Origin: Hypericum androsaemum | Taxonomy: Eukaryota > Streptophyta > Magnoliopsida > Malpighiales > Hypericaceae | Direction: 5' to 3' | Length of the DNA: 64,000 nucleotides | Assembly (NCBI GenBank): GCA_963995505.1 | Contig: OZ023181.1 | Coordinates: forward strand, 14,814,221 to 14,878,220 | In this document: piece after piece, positions 1 through 11,584 of the stretch | How positions within the stretch are numbered: position 1 is the first letter of the stretch | Layout: every line of letters starts with the position of its first letter | The notes under the pieces: model-generated | Told to the model about the DNA's origin: nothing | The model's database searches: none | What the model saw: only the letters and a program-made list of their open reading frames with translations | Program-made: the position numbers and the translations under genes

Positions 1-17
1 CTGGGGAGTGAGGTCGT

Positions 18-490
18 AGGGATGCTATCGCCACCACGTGAGCATCGCCGCACAAGGCCCAGAGTAGACCTTGGTAATACCCGATGTCGCTGACCTTACC
101 CAACGATTAGGAGGAGGGAAGCCACTGGGAGAGCACCACCTGAAATCAACTCTCAACCGTTACTGCTGGCCTTTCTCCATCGAGAAAGAGGGAAGTTGAC
201 GGGTCGAGAAATTCGTTCGCACACCGACACCGCAGGTTTGACCTCCACATATTGAAAGAGGCCGAAGGGATGTTATCTCTACAATGGGAAAACCGTCGCA
301 CAGAACTCGGAGAGGGTTTTGCTAGTACCTGGTGCCGCTGGCCCTACCCTTCTCAGGAGTAGGAGGGATGCCACCGAGTTAGCTCCACCAAATAACTCTG
401 CCCTACCATCTCTACTGGTCCTTCAGCACCGGGAAGGAGAGATGTAGACGGAGGGGCCAACCGACCCGAGGGCCCAACTCACTTACCCAG
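18..490. repeat. Diverged tandem repeat, about 248-bp unit
   Basis: Two units can be aligned by eye. The first begins at the GATGCTATCG near 21 and the second at the GATGTTATCT near 269. They share a series of blocks, such as a CCGCTGGCCCTACC-like stretch, a GGAGGAGGGAAGCCAC-like stretch and a CCACC..AAATcAACTCT stretch. Identity is modest, so the duplication is old. The array may continue to the left of the window. No coding frame or RNA gene is recognised. Confidence 0.5.
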
Positions 491-708
491 GACAAGGAAT
501 CGGGGAGAGAGGGGAAGAGATTGGAGTGGCCACATTTGAAACGTCGTGGGGGGAAGGTGAGGTTAGGGGAAGGGATTGGAGTGGCACAGATTTCAAGTCA
601 TGCGCCCCTTGCAAGTTTACAAAACTCTATTTGTCTAGTTTAAATTTTGATTAGTCATCTTAGTCGGTATTGTGATACTAGGTAGTATAAAAAAATACAT
701 TTTATTAA
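491..708. other. Intergenic, nothing recognised
   Basis: This holds two short similar GA-rich stretches ending in GATTGGAGTGGC, then AT-rich DNA up to the left end of the first MULE. No gene is supported. Confidence 0.4.
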
Positions 709-1793
709 AGGATAATTGCCCTAAGGTCCCTGGTGTTTGAGCAAATCCCCCTTTTAGTTCTTACTATTTTCAAAAACCTTTCTCGGTCCTCCTAATTTGA
801 CATAATAGCACTTTTTAGTCCCTGGCTCCAGTACTGAAAAATTTATCCGGCGAGGAGGCTTTAAAAAAGACCCAAATGTCCTTCAGTTAAAAAAAATTAA
901 AAACAAAAAATTATTTTCTCTCTTCTCTTCTCCCCTCCCATCTCTCCTCCATTGATAAACAAAAAAATCAATGGAAGGTCTCGAGACGCAAAATTAATGG
1001 ATATTAAGAAATGAATCCAAATGAACACCCAGAGGACATGAATCCAAATGAACACTGGACCCCCTATCACATCTCTTTATAGACGTCAATTCCTCCTATC
1101 GCATCTCCTTTAATGGACGTCGTTTCGTCCTATCACATCTCTTCATCTCCGTTCATGACCGTTGTTTCCTCCTCCTCAACCTCCTCCCCACTCGGAACTC
1201 CAACAATGTCCTTCAAATCCCTAACCTCCTCTATTGCGAACCTCGGGTTCTCTGCCATAATTCCATCCCTAACCCCGCCCAACTGCTCCCCTAATCTCAA
1301 AAATTGCCCTCAAAATCTCCTATGACTCCCGCATCCTCTCCCTGACCTTGTCCAGTACCTCGCAGATCTCCGTGTCCACCGGGGCGTCAAAGAGCGAAAG
1401 GATGAGATCAGAGAGGGAGCGGTCAATCCGATCGGAGGATGAGACGACGTCGTTGTAGAGGAAGAAGAGGGAAGTGAAATCATTATTAGGAGGCAGAGAT
1501 CCGGCGCGGAGATAGGAGTGGTCAGGTCGGTCCTCTGAGGAGGCCGATGAATTTTTTATGATGATGAATGGGGAGAGGCGAGAGTGAAGGAGAGAGGAGA
1601 GAGGAAAAAAAAAAAATTTTAGTGAGGGGCATTTGAGTCTTTTCTAGAGCCTCTTCGCCAGATAAATTTTCCGGTACCGGCGCCAGGGACTAAAAAGTAC
1701 TATTATGTCAAACTAGGAGGACCGAGAAAGGTTTACAGAAAAGACTAAAAAGGAGGTTTGCTCAAACACCAAGGACCTTAGAGCAATTATCCC
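709..1793. mobile_element. MULE-type DNA transposon with long terminal inverted repeats
   Basis: The two ends are inverted copies of each other over about 150-180 bp. The left arm reads GGATAATTGCCCTAAGGTCC and the right arm, reverse-complemented, reads GGGATAATTGCTCTAAGG; both continue to a CCGG-containing block. The element is flanked by TTTTATTAA at 700-708 and 1794-1802, a 9-bp target duplication extendable to 11 bp, as expected for Mutator-like elements. There is no transposase frame, so it is non-autonomous. The interior at about 1330-1560 is GC-rich and reads on the minus strand as an open stretch containing SSSDRIDRSLSDLILSLFDA. This is probably a captured host exon, but I do not recognise the donor gene. 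Confidence 0.85.
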
Positions 1794-1804
1794 TTTTATT
1801 AAAG

Positions 1805-2810
1805 TACCAGCTTATAATATGAAAAAAATCACTATATAATTTGATATTTTTCATCAGTTATATGTGGTTTCTTTTTAACTTTGTTGGCGAAAGAAGTTTC
1901 AAGATTCACACTTTTCATGACAAATATTATATGGATTGTTTTTTTTTGTTGATAAAAATTTTTCAAATTCATATTTTTTGTGAATTTTTTTAACCGTGGT
2001 TAATATTTTGTTAGCAGATGCCTGTGTAGATGACTACTTTCCAGCAACAACGGTTTTTTATTTTCTCGTTAGCGCTGACATCATAATCTTGACCATTTTC
2101 CCATCTCTTTCTCACCCCACCATTGGCCGTTACCAGTGACTGATGCTGTCCGAACTGCCTGCGAGAAAAGGAGAAGACCTCATGTTATTTAAGTACAAGT
2201 TTATAATACTGAAACTCCCGTTAAAATTCTTAATTTTGATCCAAAACTTCTGTTGGTGTTATAATGTTCTTATAAACCCAGATTCTAATCGCGTGGACAA
2301 ATGAGAAACCAGGACAGATATGGATTTGGACGTTGGAATAACTTTTGGTAATACGACAACTGCACCATAGCACCAGTAGGGACATTATCGTCAAGCAGGG
2401 AACTGGTTGGGACTTGGGAATTTATTGTCGTGTTGTCCTTTAATTTTGTGTATGGGGAGTAACAACCGGAGAGTAGGGTTATTATTGTTCGAATTTGGAA
2501 GAATTCAAATTATAATATACGGAATACAATTATAAAAAATATGAATTGTATTTCATTCGTTCTTTATGTGAATACAAATTATTAATTTTTGGAATTTAAA
2601 TTATAAAATATATGATTCGTATTTAATTTATTTAAAAATAAATTTAAATATAAATTTAGATTTGTATGAACTTATTCTAATTATATCAATTTTTTGCGGT
2701 GTTTTCAAATACGACCCGGAGATCGACCCAGAGTTTGGGCCAAATCCCGGGTCGATCAGTCTGACCGGTTGAACTACTGGTCAGACCAAAATTTTTAAAA
2801 TACCATTTTA
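1805..2810. other. AT-rich intergenic DNA
   Basis: No frame, RNA or element end could be supported. The stretch is AT-rich with long T runs. Confidence 0.4.
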
Positions 2811-2949
2811 ATCACATATACATGTATAATTGTATAATATGTATAATGTATAATTGTATATGTATAATTGTAATCACATATACATGTATAATTGTATAAT
2901 ATGTATAATGTATAATTGTATATGTATAATTGTAATCACATATACACCT
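2811..2949. repeat. 62-bp AT-rich tandem repeat, two full copies plus the start of a third
   Basis: The unit starts with ATCACATATACATGTATAAT and is repeated without any difference at 2811-2872 and 2873-2934. A third copy begins at 2935 and ends after about 15 bases. The unit is itself built from TGTATAAT-like submotifs. Identical copies indicate recent slippage or unequal exchange. Confidence 0.9.
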
Positions 2950-3490
2950 CAAAAAATCATCAAATACATGATGAAACTACGGAGATTGATAAAGTTTTCT
3001 CGATTTTAATTTTTTTGTCTCTTTCCTTTTTTATTTGTGCAAAATTTTCAATCAAACCAAGCGACCAACTCTTGTTTTTTGGTTTTTTTCAAAAAAAATC
3101 ATGATTTTTGGTCCAACCTTACCAACCGGAAAATACGGACCCAAAATTTCGGATGAACCACTCGGTCCGACCAGATTTTGGGCGATTCATAAGGTTGACA
3201 TTTTTGGGGCCAATTCCAGTACGCTCCTTGTACCGAATCGTGGTCTAATTAGTCAGACTGCCAGTCGGACCACGTATTTGATTACCATGATTTTTTTTGA
3301 CGAATTGAGGGAAAGGGGAGAGGGACTGTTTTATTCACATAGCAAATGGATTTCCTCTTAAGTTTTGTCTGAGATTCTGTCGAATCCAAGTCCCATCCCT
3401 CGACTCCCGTGTTTTGTCCCCTCCCCACAATTGGTAGAAAATCAAATAATTATTATGAACATATTCTAAAAGTTACAAACTTTTCATCAG
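2950..3490. other. Intergenic upstream of tRNA-Asn
   Basis: Short open frames here have no recognisable product. The sequence contains several CGGTCCGACC / GGTCGGACC-like words but no element ends were found. Confidence 0.35.
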
Positions 3491-3507
3491 GCTGGAATAG
3501 CTCAGTT

Positions 3508-3540
<33 letters not shown>

Positions 3541-3564
3541 GAGGTTCGACCCCTCCTTCTAGCG
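3491..3564 (+). tRNA. tRNA-Asn (anticodon GTT)
   Basis: The 74-nt sequence folds as a cloverleaf. The acceptor stem is GCTGGAA paired with TTCTAGC, with discriminator G at 3564. The anticodon stem TGTGG/CCACA encloses loop CTGTTAA, so the anticodon is GTT at 3525-3527, reading Asn codons. The T-arm holds the B-box GGTTCGACCCC. A TTTTT run starts right after the gene and would serve as a Pol III terminator. CCA is not encoded, as is normal for nuclear tRNAs. It looks intact and functional. Confidence 0.95.
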
Positions 3565-4515
3565 TTTTTCCAATTTCTTTTTTCTGGCCCAAATCCATGA
3601 AACCCAACTTTGTCCTTTGCCTAATTTGGGCCAAACAGCCCAACCTGGAGTCCCACTGGCTTCTGTTCCATCACGTACCACGTGTCTTGTGCATTTTGCA
3701 TTATTAATCAGCTAATACTCAACTAAGTGGAGAACTTAAATGAAGAAGATGCCCACCCTTTGCGAAAAATTTCAATGGTTAGGATGGTAACGGGTTCTGC
3801 TTCATTTTTCAAGGGCCGGTGGGTCAATTTCCACCCTTACGAAAATGGCAAAATGGTACTTGGGACGGAACAAAACTCAATACCGTCTAGAGTCCCGGGA
3901 TTTAGGCCAACCCAAATAAATTTTTTAAAAAAATAAATAAGAAGATGCCTCTATTTGTTCAATTCTATGAAATGTTGAGAAGAAACGGTGCATACCACAT
4001 AAAATGAAACATTAAGACCAGATTTAGTATGGAATACGTATTATGATTCATTATTTATGACTTATCAAAAAATGGTTCATTATGACTTATCAAAAAAATG
4101 GTTCATTATTTCTGTGGCATTTTTTGTCTAGGAACATTTAAGGATAATAACTTATAAAAATGAATTATTTTTGGATTTTATTTAGGAAATCTGATTGTTT
4201 TAACAATTACATTCTAACTAACATTCCGACCTCGACCAGATAACAAACTCGGGTCATTTTTCCATGTAAACTGAGATGGTGTTCAACTCGTACAACAACC
4301 AAAAAATTCTCTTTTTTGAAAAAAAAAACCTTTTGAGTTAATTATATTTAAAGTGATAAATTATCATTTTTATACACTTAAAATAGAAATTTTCCAATAA
4401 AATTAAATAAAATAAAATTTATAATTATTTTGACATTTTAATACTAAATATAATTAATAGTATATATTTTTTATTGTAATTTTTTTTGGCTCAGCAGTGA
4501 ATCCTGTCGCCCTCC
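3565..4515. other. Intergenic between tRNA-Asn and the SHMT promoter remnant
   Basis: AT-rich sequence with a local direct duplication of ATTATGACTTATCAAAAAAT near 4045-4105. A short frame at 3727-3936 has no recognisable product. No element ends were found. Confidence 0.35.
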
Positions 4516-4639
4516 GTTATCATATAAAGATAAAGAATTGAAACCAAACAAAAACCAGAAGTTTTTTCACACCACCAAAGTCTCATCCCACCGTTCTCCA
4601 ATCTCAAGCATCACACACACAAACACTTTCTCACTAAAG
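4516..4639 (+). promoter_or_regulatory. Stranded promoter and 5' leader start of the SHMT pseudogene
   Basis: A TATA-like CATATAAAG lies near 4521, followed by a CA-rich, C/T-rich leader-like stretch ending in CTCACTAAAG. The Copia insertion starts at 4640. After it, the same TAAAG resumes at 17395 and runs within about 40 bases into the SHMT start codon at 17437. I infer that this is the original promoter and leader of that gene, now 12.8 kb away from the coding remains. Confidence 0.55.
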
Positions 4640-5157
4640 TGTTGGTATATCACCCATGATTAACCACATTAATCCACATCCAATCAATTAACCTCCTCCT
4701 AATTTAGTGGACAAGCCACTAATTTTTTCCACTCATTATTGTCCCACTAATTTGCCTTAGTGGACTAACCACCATTGTAGTGGCAAATGTGGGGAATAAT
4801 TTCTCCTTTAAATGAAGGAGAAAGAGAACGAGGGAGGATAGGGGAAAAGTGGCGGAGAATTGATGATAGAGGAAACACACATTAAGGGAAAAATATATGA
4901 TTGATCCCTGTATTCTCGAATCGACTCCGAGGTAAATAAAAGTCGTGGAAATTGTTCTTGACTCCGACATACCGTGAGTAAGAACCGACCGGTGACAAGA
5001 ATCCGTTACGATCCTGTGGATACTGCACTACAACAAGTAAGTGTATTTATGATTTAACGAATTCGTTCGTGAATTTATTTAACGTTAAGTTAGATATGAT
5101 TTCTAGATTATAATATGCTATAATCGCCACATATGTATAGATATGGAGAATTCATCA
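4640..5157 (+). repeat. 5' LTR of the rearranged Copia element
   Basis: 518 bp, starting TGTTGGTATATCACCC and ending ATTCATCA. The copy at 12668-13187 starts with the same bases but has about 22 extra bp from a local duplication around CAAGCCACTAAT. It lies directly upstream of the primer binding site. Confidence 0.93.
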
Positions 5158-5158
5158 T

Positions 5159-5170
5159 TGGTATCAGAGC
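5159..5170 (+). other. Primer binding site (tRNA-iMet type)
   Basis: TGGTATCAGAGC, the 12-base complement of the 3' end of plant initiator tRNA-Met, lies one base after the 5' LTR. This is the standard Copia minus-strand priming site. Confidence 0.95.
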
Positions 5171-7393
5171 TTGATTGGTTTTTGTTCTGGATACTATTTA
5201 GTTTTGAAAATAAAAATCATATATGTGATTTTTAGAGTTCAAAAATTGGATGTTTAGAGTTTGTTCTTGCTTATTTACATTCTGTTGTCCCTACTTGATC
5301 AATTGGATAAACCCTCGGAATTGAATTGATATTGTGGTTCAAAACGCGCATATAAGGACTTCGTCCTTATTTGCACACGGGAGAAAGTCCCAGGGACTAA
5401 TCTGTAATTATGTACGCGTTGATACGAATAAGGAATCTGTCCTTATGTGCAAACGCGTGAAACCCTAAGGGACCATTTTGATATTTGCTAAAATCCCCAA
5501 ATCGGGGAGAACCCTAGTTTCGCCCCTTTTTCCCCAAATCGACATCCAACTCAATCCGATCTAAATACGACGTTTTGGAGGCCGGAAATCGAGTTTTCTC
5601 GCATCCCCGTTGCGTCCCCGACATCCTCGTACCATTTTTTAGCGTCGACGTTGCCGGAATCGTGCGGATGAAGCCGGCGACGCCGGAGATACGCGGGAAG
5701 GGAGAAGATGACGGCGATGGTGATCGGAGGCAAGACGGCTCACGAGGATGCTATCGACGTGCTCGTGAGACCACGGCGAGTCCGTTGGGACCGGTATCAG
5801 CCGTCGATTCGCCGTCCTCTCACCGTGGTCGTGGTTGTTGGGGTCGGCCGCGTTTTTTTTTTCCTTTTCTTCGATTCGACGAAGAAGAAGAAGAGAGGGA
5901 GAAGGAGGAAATTGTAAGAAGGGCAATTCCGTAATTGTACGAATTTTTTGCCTGAATATATATACTCGAGAAGGGCAAAACCGTAATTTCGTAAAAAGGG
6001 GGACGCGGGCTTTGACCGCGGGTCAACGCGTCGCGGGCCGTACGCGTTGCGGCCCGTTTTCGTTTTTTCTATGGGCCGTTTTCTATGGGCCACATTTTGA
6101 CTTTTAAAGTCAATGCGAGTGTGGGCTTTTGGGCCAATATTTTTCAACGAGGCTCATTTGACTATTTTGATTAAAATGAGTCTATTTTTAGGTTTGGTTG
6201 AATAAAATGAGTTTTATTCAAATAAAATTTTATTTTTAATAATATTTTGATTTTAAAATTATTATGATAATTTTAAAAATCAATAATATATATTTTAGAA
6301 TGAGTTCTAAACTATATTTAAACCAATATTTTTAGAATTAAGACACTAAAAATATGAAAAAGATTATAACCTATAAGGATCACGCATTAAAAGGCTATAT
6401 CGTGAATATTCTTGGTGCGCTTTATCATTGATATGATTAAAATTGTGATTTTAATCAATTGGGACTACTTGTGAGTTGACCCAAATAACTTGCGTTATGA
6501 TGCATGTTATCAATGAGGATGAAGTGTTGTCCAAGAAAGTGTGTTGAACCTGTGCTTGTTGCGAAGGCACAAGACATGCGCCGAAAGATATTAAAGCGTC
6601 GTATCTCTCGTTCGGTGCATAAAGATAATGAACAAGTGCTTACCGAGCATATTGTATCTGTTCACAATGAGATACAAGAATGTATCATGGCTGGAGGTTA
6701 TAATAGTGGGTATAACTAGGTATTGATGTTCATGGATCTTCTAGCTACGCTGAAGATTACGGAAGATGTTGACACTTTCATTTCTCCAGTAACTGGGACT
6801 ACTCACAGAAAAGCTGTGGAACGTCTGGTTATATATCTAGGTGGGAAGGGAATTTTAGAGAAAATTCCTCATAATAAGTCAATGAGGTTGCGAAGTGAGC
6901 GTAAAGTATGTCGCTTCTGTGCTCATGAATATGTTCATGAATTCCCTTATCCTAGCAAGTGGACAATCATGAACTCTGTGCCAGCCCGTGTCATATATAG
7001 AGATATTGTCTTTAATAATGCGTAGATTTTATGTATGGGTTTAAATCTTGTTGAAAGTTTTTTGTACATATGTGTATAAAACTTCATGTATTTTTTCATG
7101 ATTGTAATAACAATGCATGTGTGTTGTTGCGCTGTTGCAATTAAATAATTTGTTTATTTAATTGCTTATTATTACCATGAGATATATCCACTTGAATTTA
7201 CTATTAAAGAATTTTGAACGTTTAAAGTTCAAAATTAATTCTTGAAGGGTGAGGGGAAACATACCCGTGACCTTCTTCGAATTCGATGTTAATCAAGAAC
7301 TTTATATCGTTTAAAGTTATGAACGTATAGTAAATTATAATGCATTGCTGAAAACATACTCCTCACACATTTTTTTTATGATTCCCTATAGTC
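5171..7393 (+). other. Unusually long Copia leader with two unknown ORFs
   Basis: 2.2 kb separate the primer site from the gag start. The segment 5520-6060 is GC-rich. Two plus-strand frames follow head to tail, 6504-6719 (71 aa, basic, Cys/Arg-rich at its start) and 6723-7025 (100 aa, containing CRFCAHEYVHEF). Part of the second (about 6942-7052) recurs inverted at 17002-17117, so this leader belongs to the element and not to the host locus. I do not recognise either product. They could be captured host sequence or remains of an extra element gene. Confidence 0.4.
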
Positions 7394-10300
7394 ATGTCGA
7401 TTGCTTCAAAATCTATTATCGCCGAGCTCAATAAGGATTTAAAGCTCAATGGTGATAATTATGATAACTGGAGTATGAAAATCTAGTATATACTTGAAGA
7501 ACAAGAAGTGCTTGAGACCATAAGTAAACTTATGGTTGAACCTGAAACTGGCAACACCTCCCAGCACAGGCGTGATTTAGACGCCTACGTAGTTTGGAAA
7601 AAGAAAAATTCTACTGCTCGACTCATTTTACTAAGTGCCATGATGGATGACATCACAAGGCAATTTCGTACGTTTGAAAATGCCAAAGACCTGTGGGATG
7701 CACTTAAAGAAAGATTCGGGAAGCTTTCTGTTTCAAAGCTGCGAGCTTTGACAATAAGGTTTGATACCTACAAAAAGCGTCCTGATCATTCGATGAAAAC
7801 ACATCTCAGGCAGATGTCAAATATGATCAGTGGGCTAGCTGAGGCTGGCCACGTACTTAGTAACGAGCAGCAAATCCAAGCTGTCATTCGTTCCCTGCCT
7901 ACAAACTGGGAACACATGAAAATGACTCTTACCCATGCTGATAATGTTACGATATTTGATGACATGACCTGTCACCTCGAGCTAGAAGAGGATCGCCTCC
8001 TAGCAATCAAAGTCCACCCAGAAGCACATGTGACTGGGTCTAGCTTCAGAGGAAGCAAGAGACAGATGGGCCGAAAGAGCAAAGGTAAGAAGAGCTGGGA
8101 AAACAAGAAAAAGAAAGCTGAAACTTCTGGAATTAATGAGAATAATTCTGGAAAGAAGAAACAACGAAAGTACAACATTTTAAAAGTAAAATGTTTCAAC
8201 TGTCAAAAGAAGGGTCACTTTGCAAAAGACTGCAAAGAGAAAAAGAAGGTACATCTTGTTCACTCATATGTGAGTAAATTATATGTATCTAGTACAATTC
8301 TTCTAACTGAAAGTCATCCTATGTGGGTGATTGATTCAGGAGCGACAGACCATGTCACAAAGGACCGTGGTACTTTTGTTGAATTCTGACGACTACCGGT
8401 TGGAGCTAAATCTATCTATGTTGGCAATAACGCACGCGTAAATGTCAACGGGATAGGAACATGTAGTTTGAGCTTGCGTGAAGGACGCACCCTACTGCTA
8501 CATGATGTATTATATGCTCCAGAAATTCATCGGAATTTAATTTCTGTTTCAGCTTTAATGTCTCTTGGTTTTCGTTGGGTGTTTGAGAAAAATTCTGTTC
8601 AGTTGTTTTTGGAACATGTTTTCTATGATTCTGGTTATAAATCAGATAGTTTTTTAATCATGAATGTTGATCTTTGTGATTTACCTGATTCAAGTTTTTC
8701 CTTTGCCACTGCTTCACAAGATGATGTTGTGCTGTGGCATTCTAGACTGAGCCATATTGGTCAAGATCGCTTCAATCGTCTAGCTAAGGCAGAATTATTG
8801 GGTAATTTAGAAAAGGCTATATTACCCACTTGCGAATGTTGTCTAGAAGAAAAATTGACAAGAAAACCATTTGGAAAGGGAACTAGAGCCAATGATCTAT
8901 TGCAATTAGTCCATTCCGATATCTGTGGTCCAATGAATGTGAGGGCTAGACATGGAGCATATTATTTTATCACCTTTATAAATGACTATAGTAGATATGG
9001 TCAAATCTATTTGATTTCTCACAAATCAGAAGCAATAAGTTGTTTCAAGATATTTATTAATTATGGTGAGAATCAACTAGATCGAAAGATTAAGGCCTTA
9101 CGAACTGATCGTGGTTGCGAGTATCTTTCTGATAAATTTAAAGCTCTGTGTCAAGAAAAAGGAATTGAACATCAGTTGTCCATTCCTTATACACCTCAAC
9201 AAAATGGGGTAGCAGAAAGAAGGAATAGAACCCTTCTTGACATGGTTAGTTCTATGATGGCGGAGGCAAATTTGCCTATGTCCTTTTATGGAGATGCGCT
9301 CCTTACCGCTACATATGTTCTAAATCGTTTCCCCTCTAAGTCTGTCACTACCACCCCTTACGAAATGTGGACAGGTTGAAAACCTGATCTGAGCTACTTA
9401 AGGCCGTGGGGGTGTGCATCTTACGTCCATACTACCTCGAGTACATACGGTAAATTAGGACCGAGAGGTAGAAAGAGTATTTTTATAAGATACTCTGAAG
9501 TATCAAAAGGATACGTGTTCGTGGGTGAACTAGCATATGGACAAGTGACAGAATTTGAATCACGAGATGTCACATTCTTGGAAAAAGATTTTCCAAAATT
9601 GGGAGAGGTGAGTCATGACTTTGTCTTATATGAAGTTAATGAGCCAGAATCATCTGGATCACTCCATCCGAGTGGGAGAATTGTGGAGGAGGAAAATCAA
9701 GTTTTTTCATCTCCAATTGATCCGGACGTTCATGATCCAAATGATCAATATCTTAGTGGGAGTACAATTCCGGACTCCAGTGGGAGTATGGATTTTCCTT
9801 TCAGTGGGAGTATGGATTTTCCTTTCAGTGGGAGTACGATTCCAGGTTATGATGAATACATGATAGATGTTTATCAAAATCGAGAAAATCGCAGAACTAA
9901 AAGAACTAGCATTCCACGCCGACGATTTGAGATTGAAGGTGCTGCAAATGCTTTCTTGGTATCATTAAGAAAACATGGTGGTCCAAATGAGATTCTTTTA
10001 GCTATCCTACAAGATGAAGATGAACCTAAGAATATTTCTGACGCTATATCATCTCCCGAAAAGAATGAATGGGGTAAAGCAATGGAGGAAGAGATGGCTT
10101 CCATAAAGAAAAACCAAGTTTGGGAACTGGTTGACCTACCTAAAGGACGTAGGGCAATTGGGAATAAATAGATTCTCAAAATTAAGCGTAAAGCAAACGG
10201 AAGTATCGAAAGGTACAAAGCTCGCTTAGTTGCCCAAGAATTTAGACAACAGGAAGGAGTTGACTATGAGGAGACCTTTGCTTCTGTTGTTAGATTCACG

Positions 10301-11584
10301 TCCATTAGGATTATTCTGGCTATGGTGGCAAATTTGAACCTTGAGTTACATCAAATGGATGTTAAAACTGCATTTCTCAATGGAGAATTGGATGAAGAGA
10401 TCTATATGGTCCAGCCAGAGGGCTACATCCAAAAAGGCAACGAACATATGGTTTGCAAATTGAAACGATTAATTTATGGCCTTAAGCAGTCTTCTAGACA
10501 ATGGTATATTCGTTTTCATAATACGATCATATCGTATGACTTTAAAATGATAGACGAAGATCATTGTGTCTATATTAAGCACTCAGGCAAGAATTTTGTC
10601 ATAATTACGTTATATGTTGATGACATTTTAATAGCTGGAAATGACATGGGATATCTAATCGAGCTCAAAGCTTGGTTCTCGTCCAACTTTGAAATGAAAG
10701 ATATGGGAAAAGCTGATTACATTCTCGGGGTTAAGATCACGAGGAATCGTTCGAAGAGGCTATTATCTCTTTCACAAGAGACCTATATCCGCAAAGTAGT
10801 AGAACGATTCAATTGTAATGATAGTAATCCCAAATATGTCCCAATTGTTAAAGGTCACCATCTCAGTAAAGACATGTGTCCTAAAACAGCTCAACAGGAG
10901 AGGGATATGATGAAAATCCCTTATGCCAATGCGGTTGGTTGTCTCATGTATGCAATGTTGTGTACAAGACCAGATATTTGCTATGCTGTTGGGATAGCAA
11001 GCAGATACTAGTCTAATCCAGGTATTGCACATTGGAAAGTAGTCAAAGGAATTATGAAATACTTGAATACGATTGCAGAATACTCACTGTGTTATCAAGG
11101 TCAAGACCTGATATTGAGAGGTTATACTGATGCTGATTGGGGTGGTGATGTGGACGAGAAGAAATCCACATCAGGATATGTCTTTTTGCTTGGCGGGGGT
11201 GCTATTTCATAGAGTAGCAAGAAACAGACATGTGTGTCCCTGTCAACTATGGAAGCTAAATATGTAGCTTCTGCAGCTGCTGTGCAAGAGGCAGTATGGT
11301 TGAAGAGATTCTTGAGCCATTTATTCCTAACCGACTCAAAAGAACCAGTGAGCTTATTTTGCGATAATCAAGCGTCGATAACTTTTGCTAAAGATCCTAG
11401 GTATCATAGTAGAGCAAAGCATATCGATATCAAATATCACTTTATTAGGGATATAGTTGCGTGTAAGGAGGTGAGCATAAAATACATATCTACACAAGAT
11501 ATGGTCGCAGACCCATTGACTAAGGGTGTTGTTAGAGATGTGTTTGAGAAAGATGTCAAATCCCTGGGTTTGCGAAAGCTTTAG
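7394..11584 (+). pseudogene. Copia gag-pol, broken by six nonsense codons
   Basis: The reading frame starts at ATG 7394 and stays open apart from in-frame stops at 7484, 8387, 9377, 10169, 11009 and 11210. Domains in order are a UBN2-type gag, a CCHC knuckle (CFNCQKKGHFAKDC, about 8190), an aspartic protease core (WVIDSGATDH, about 8325), an HHCC plus D,D,E integrase (HSD, RTDRG, GVAERRN; about 8740-9250), a reverse transcriptase with YVDD (about 10613), and an RNase H ending in ADPLTKG near 11530. The order protease-integrase-RT-RNaseH defines Copia. Every stop is explained by a C-to-T change on one strand when compared with the second copy or the expected codon. The product cannot be translated in full. 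Confidence 0.93.

Noticed and set aside
2811..2949. CRISPR-like repeat array
   Set aside because: The 62-bp units are contiguous with no spacers, are AT-rich, and lie in a plant nuclear genome.
5551..6147. Several overlapping ORFs on both strands
   Set aside because: They lie in the GC-rich part of the Copia leader. Frames on both strands stay open only because of composition, and none is supported by a motif.
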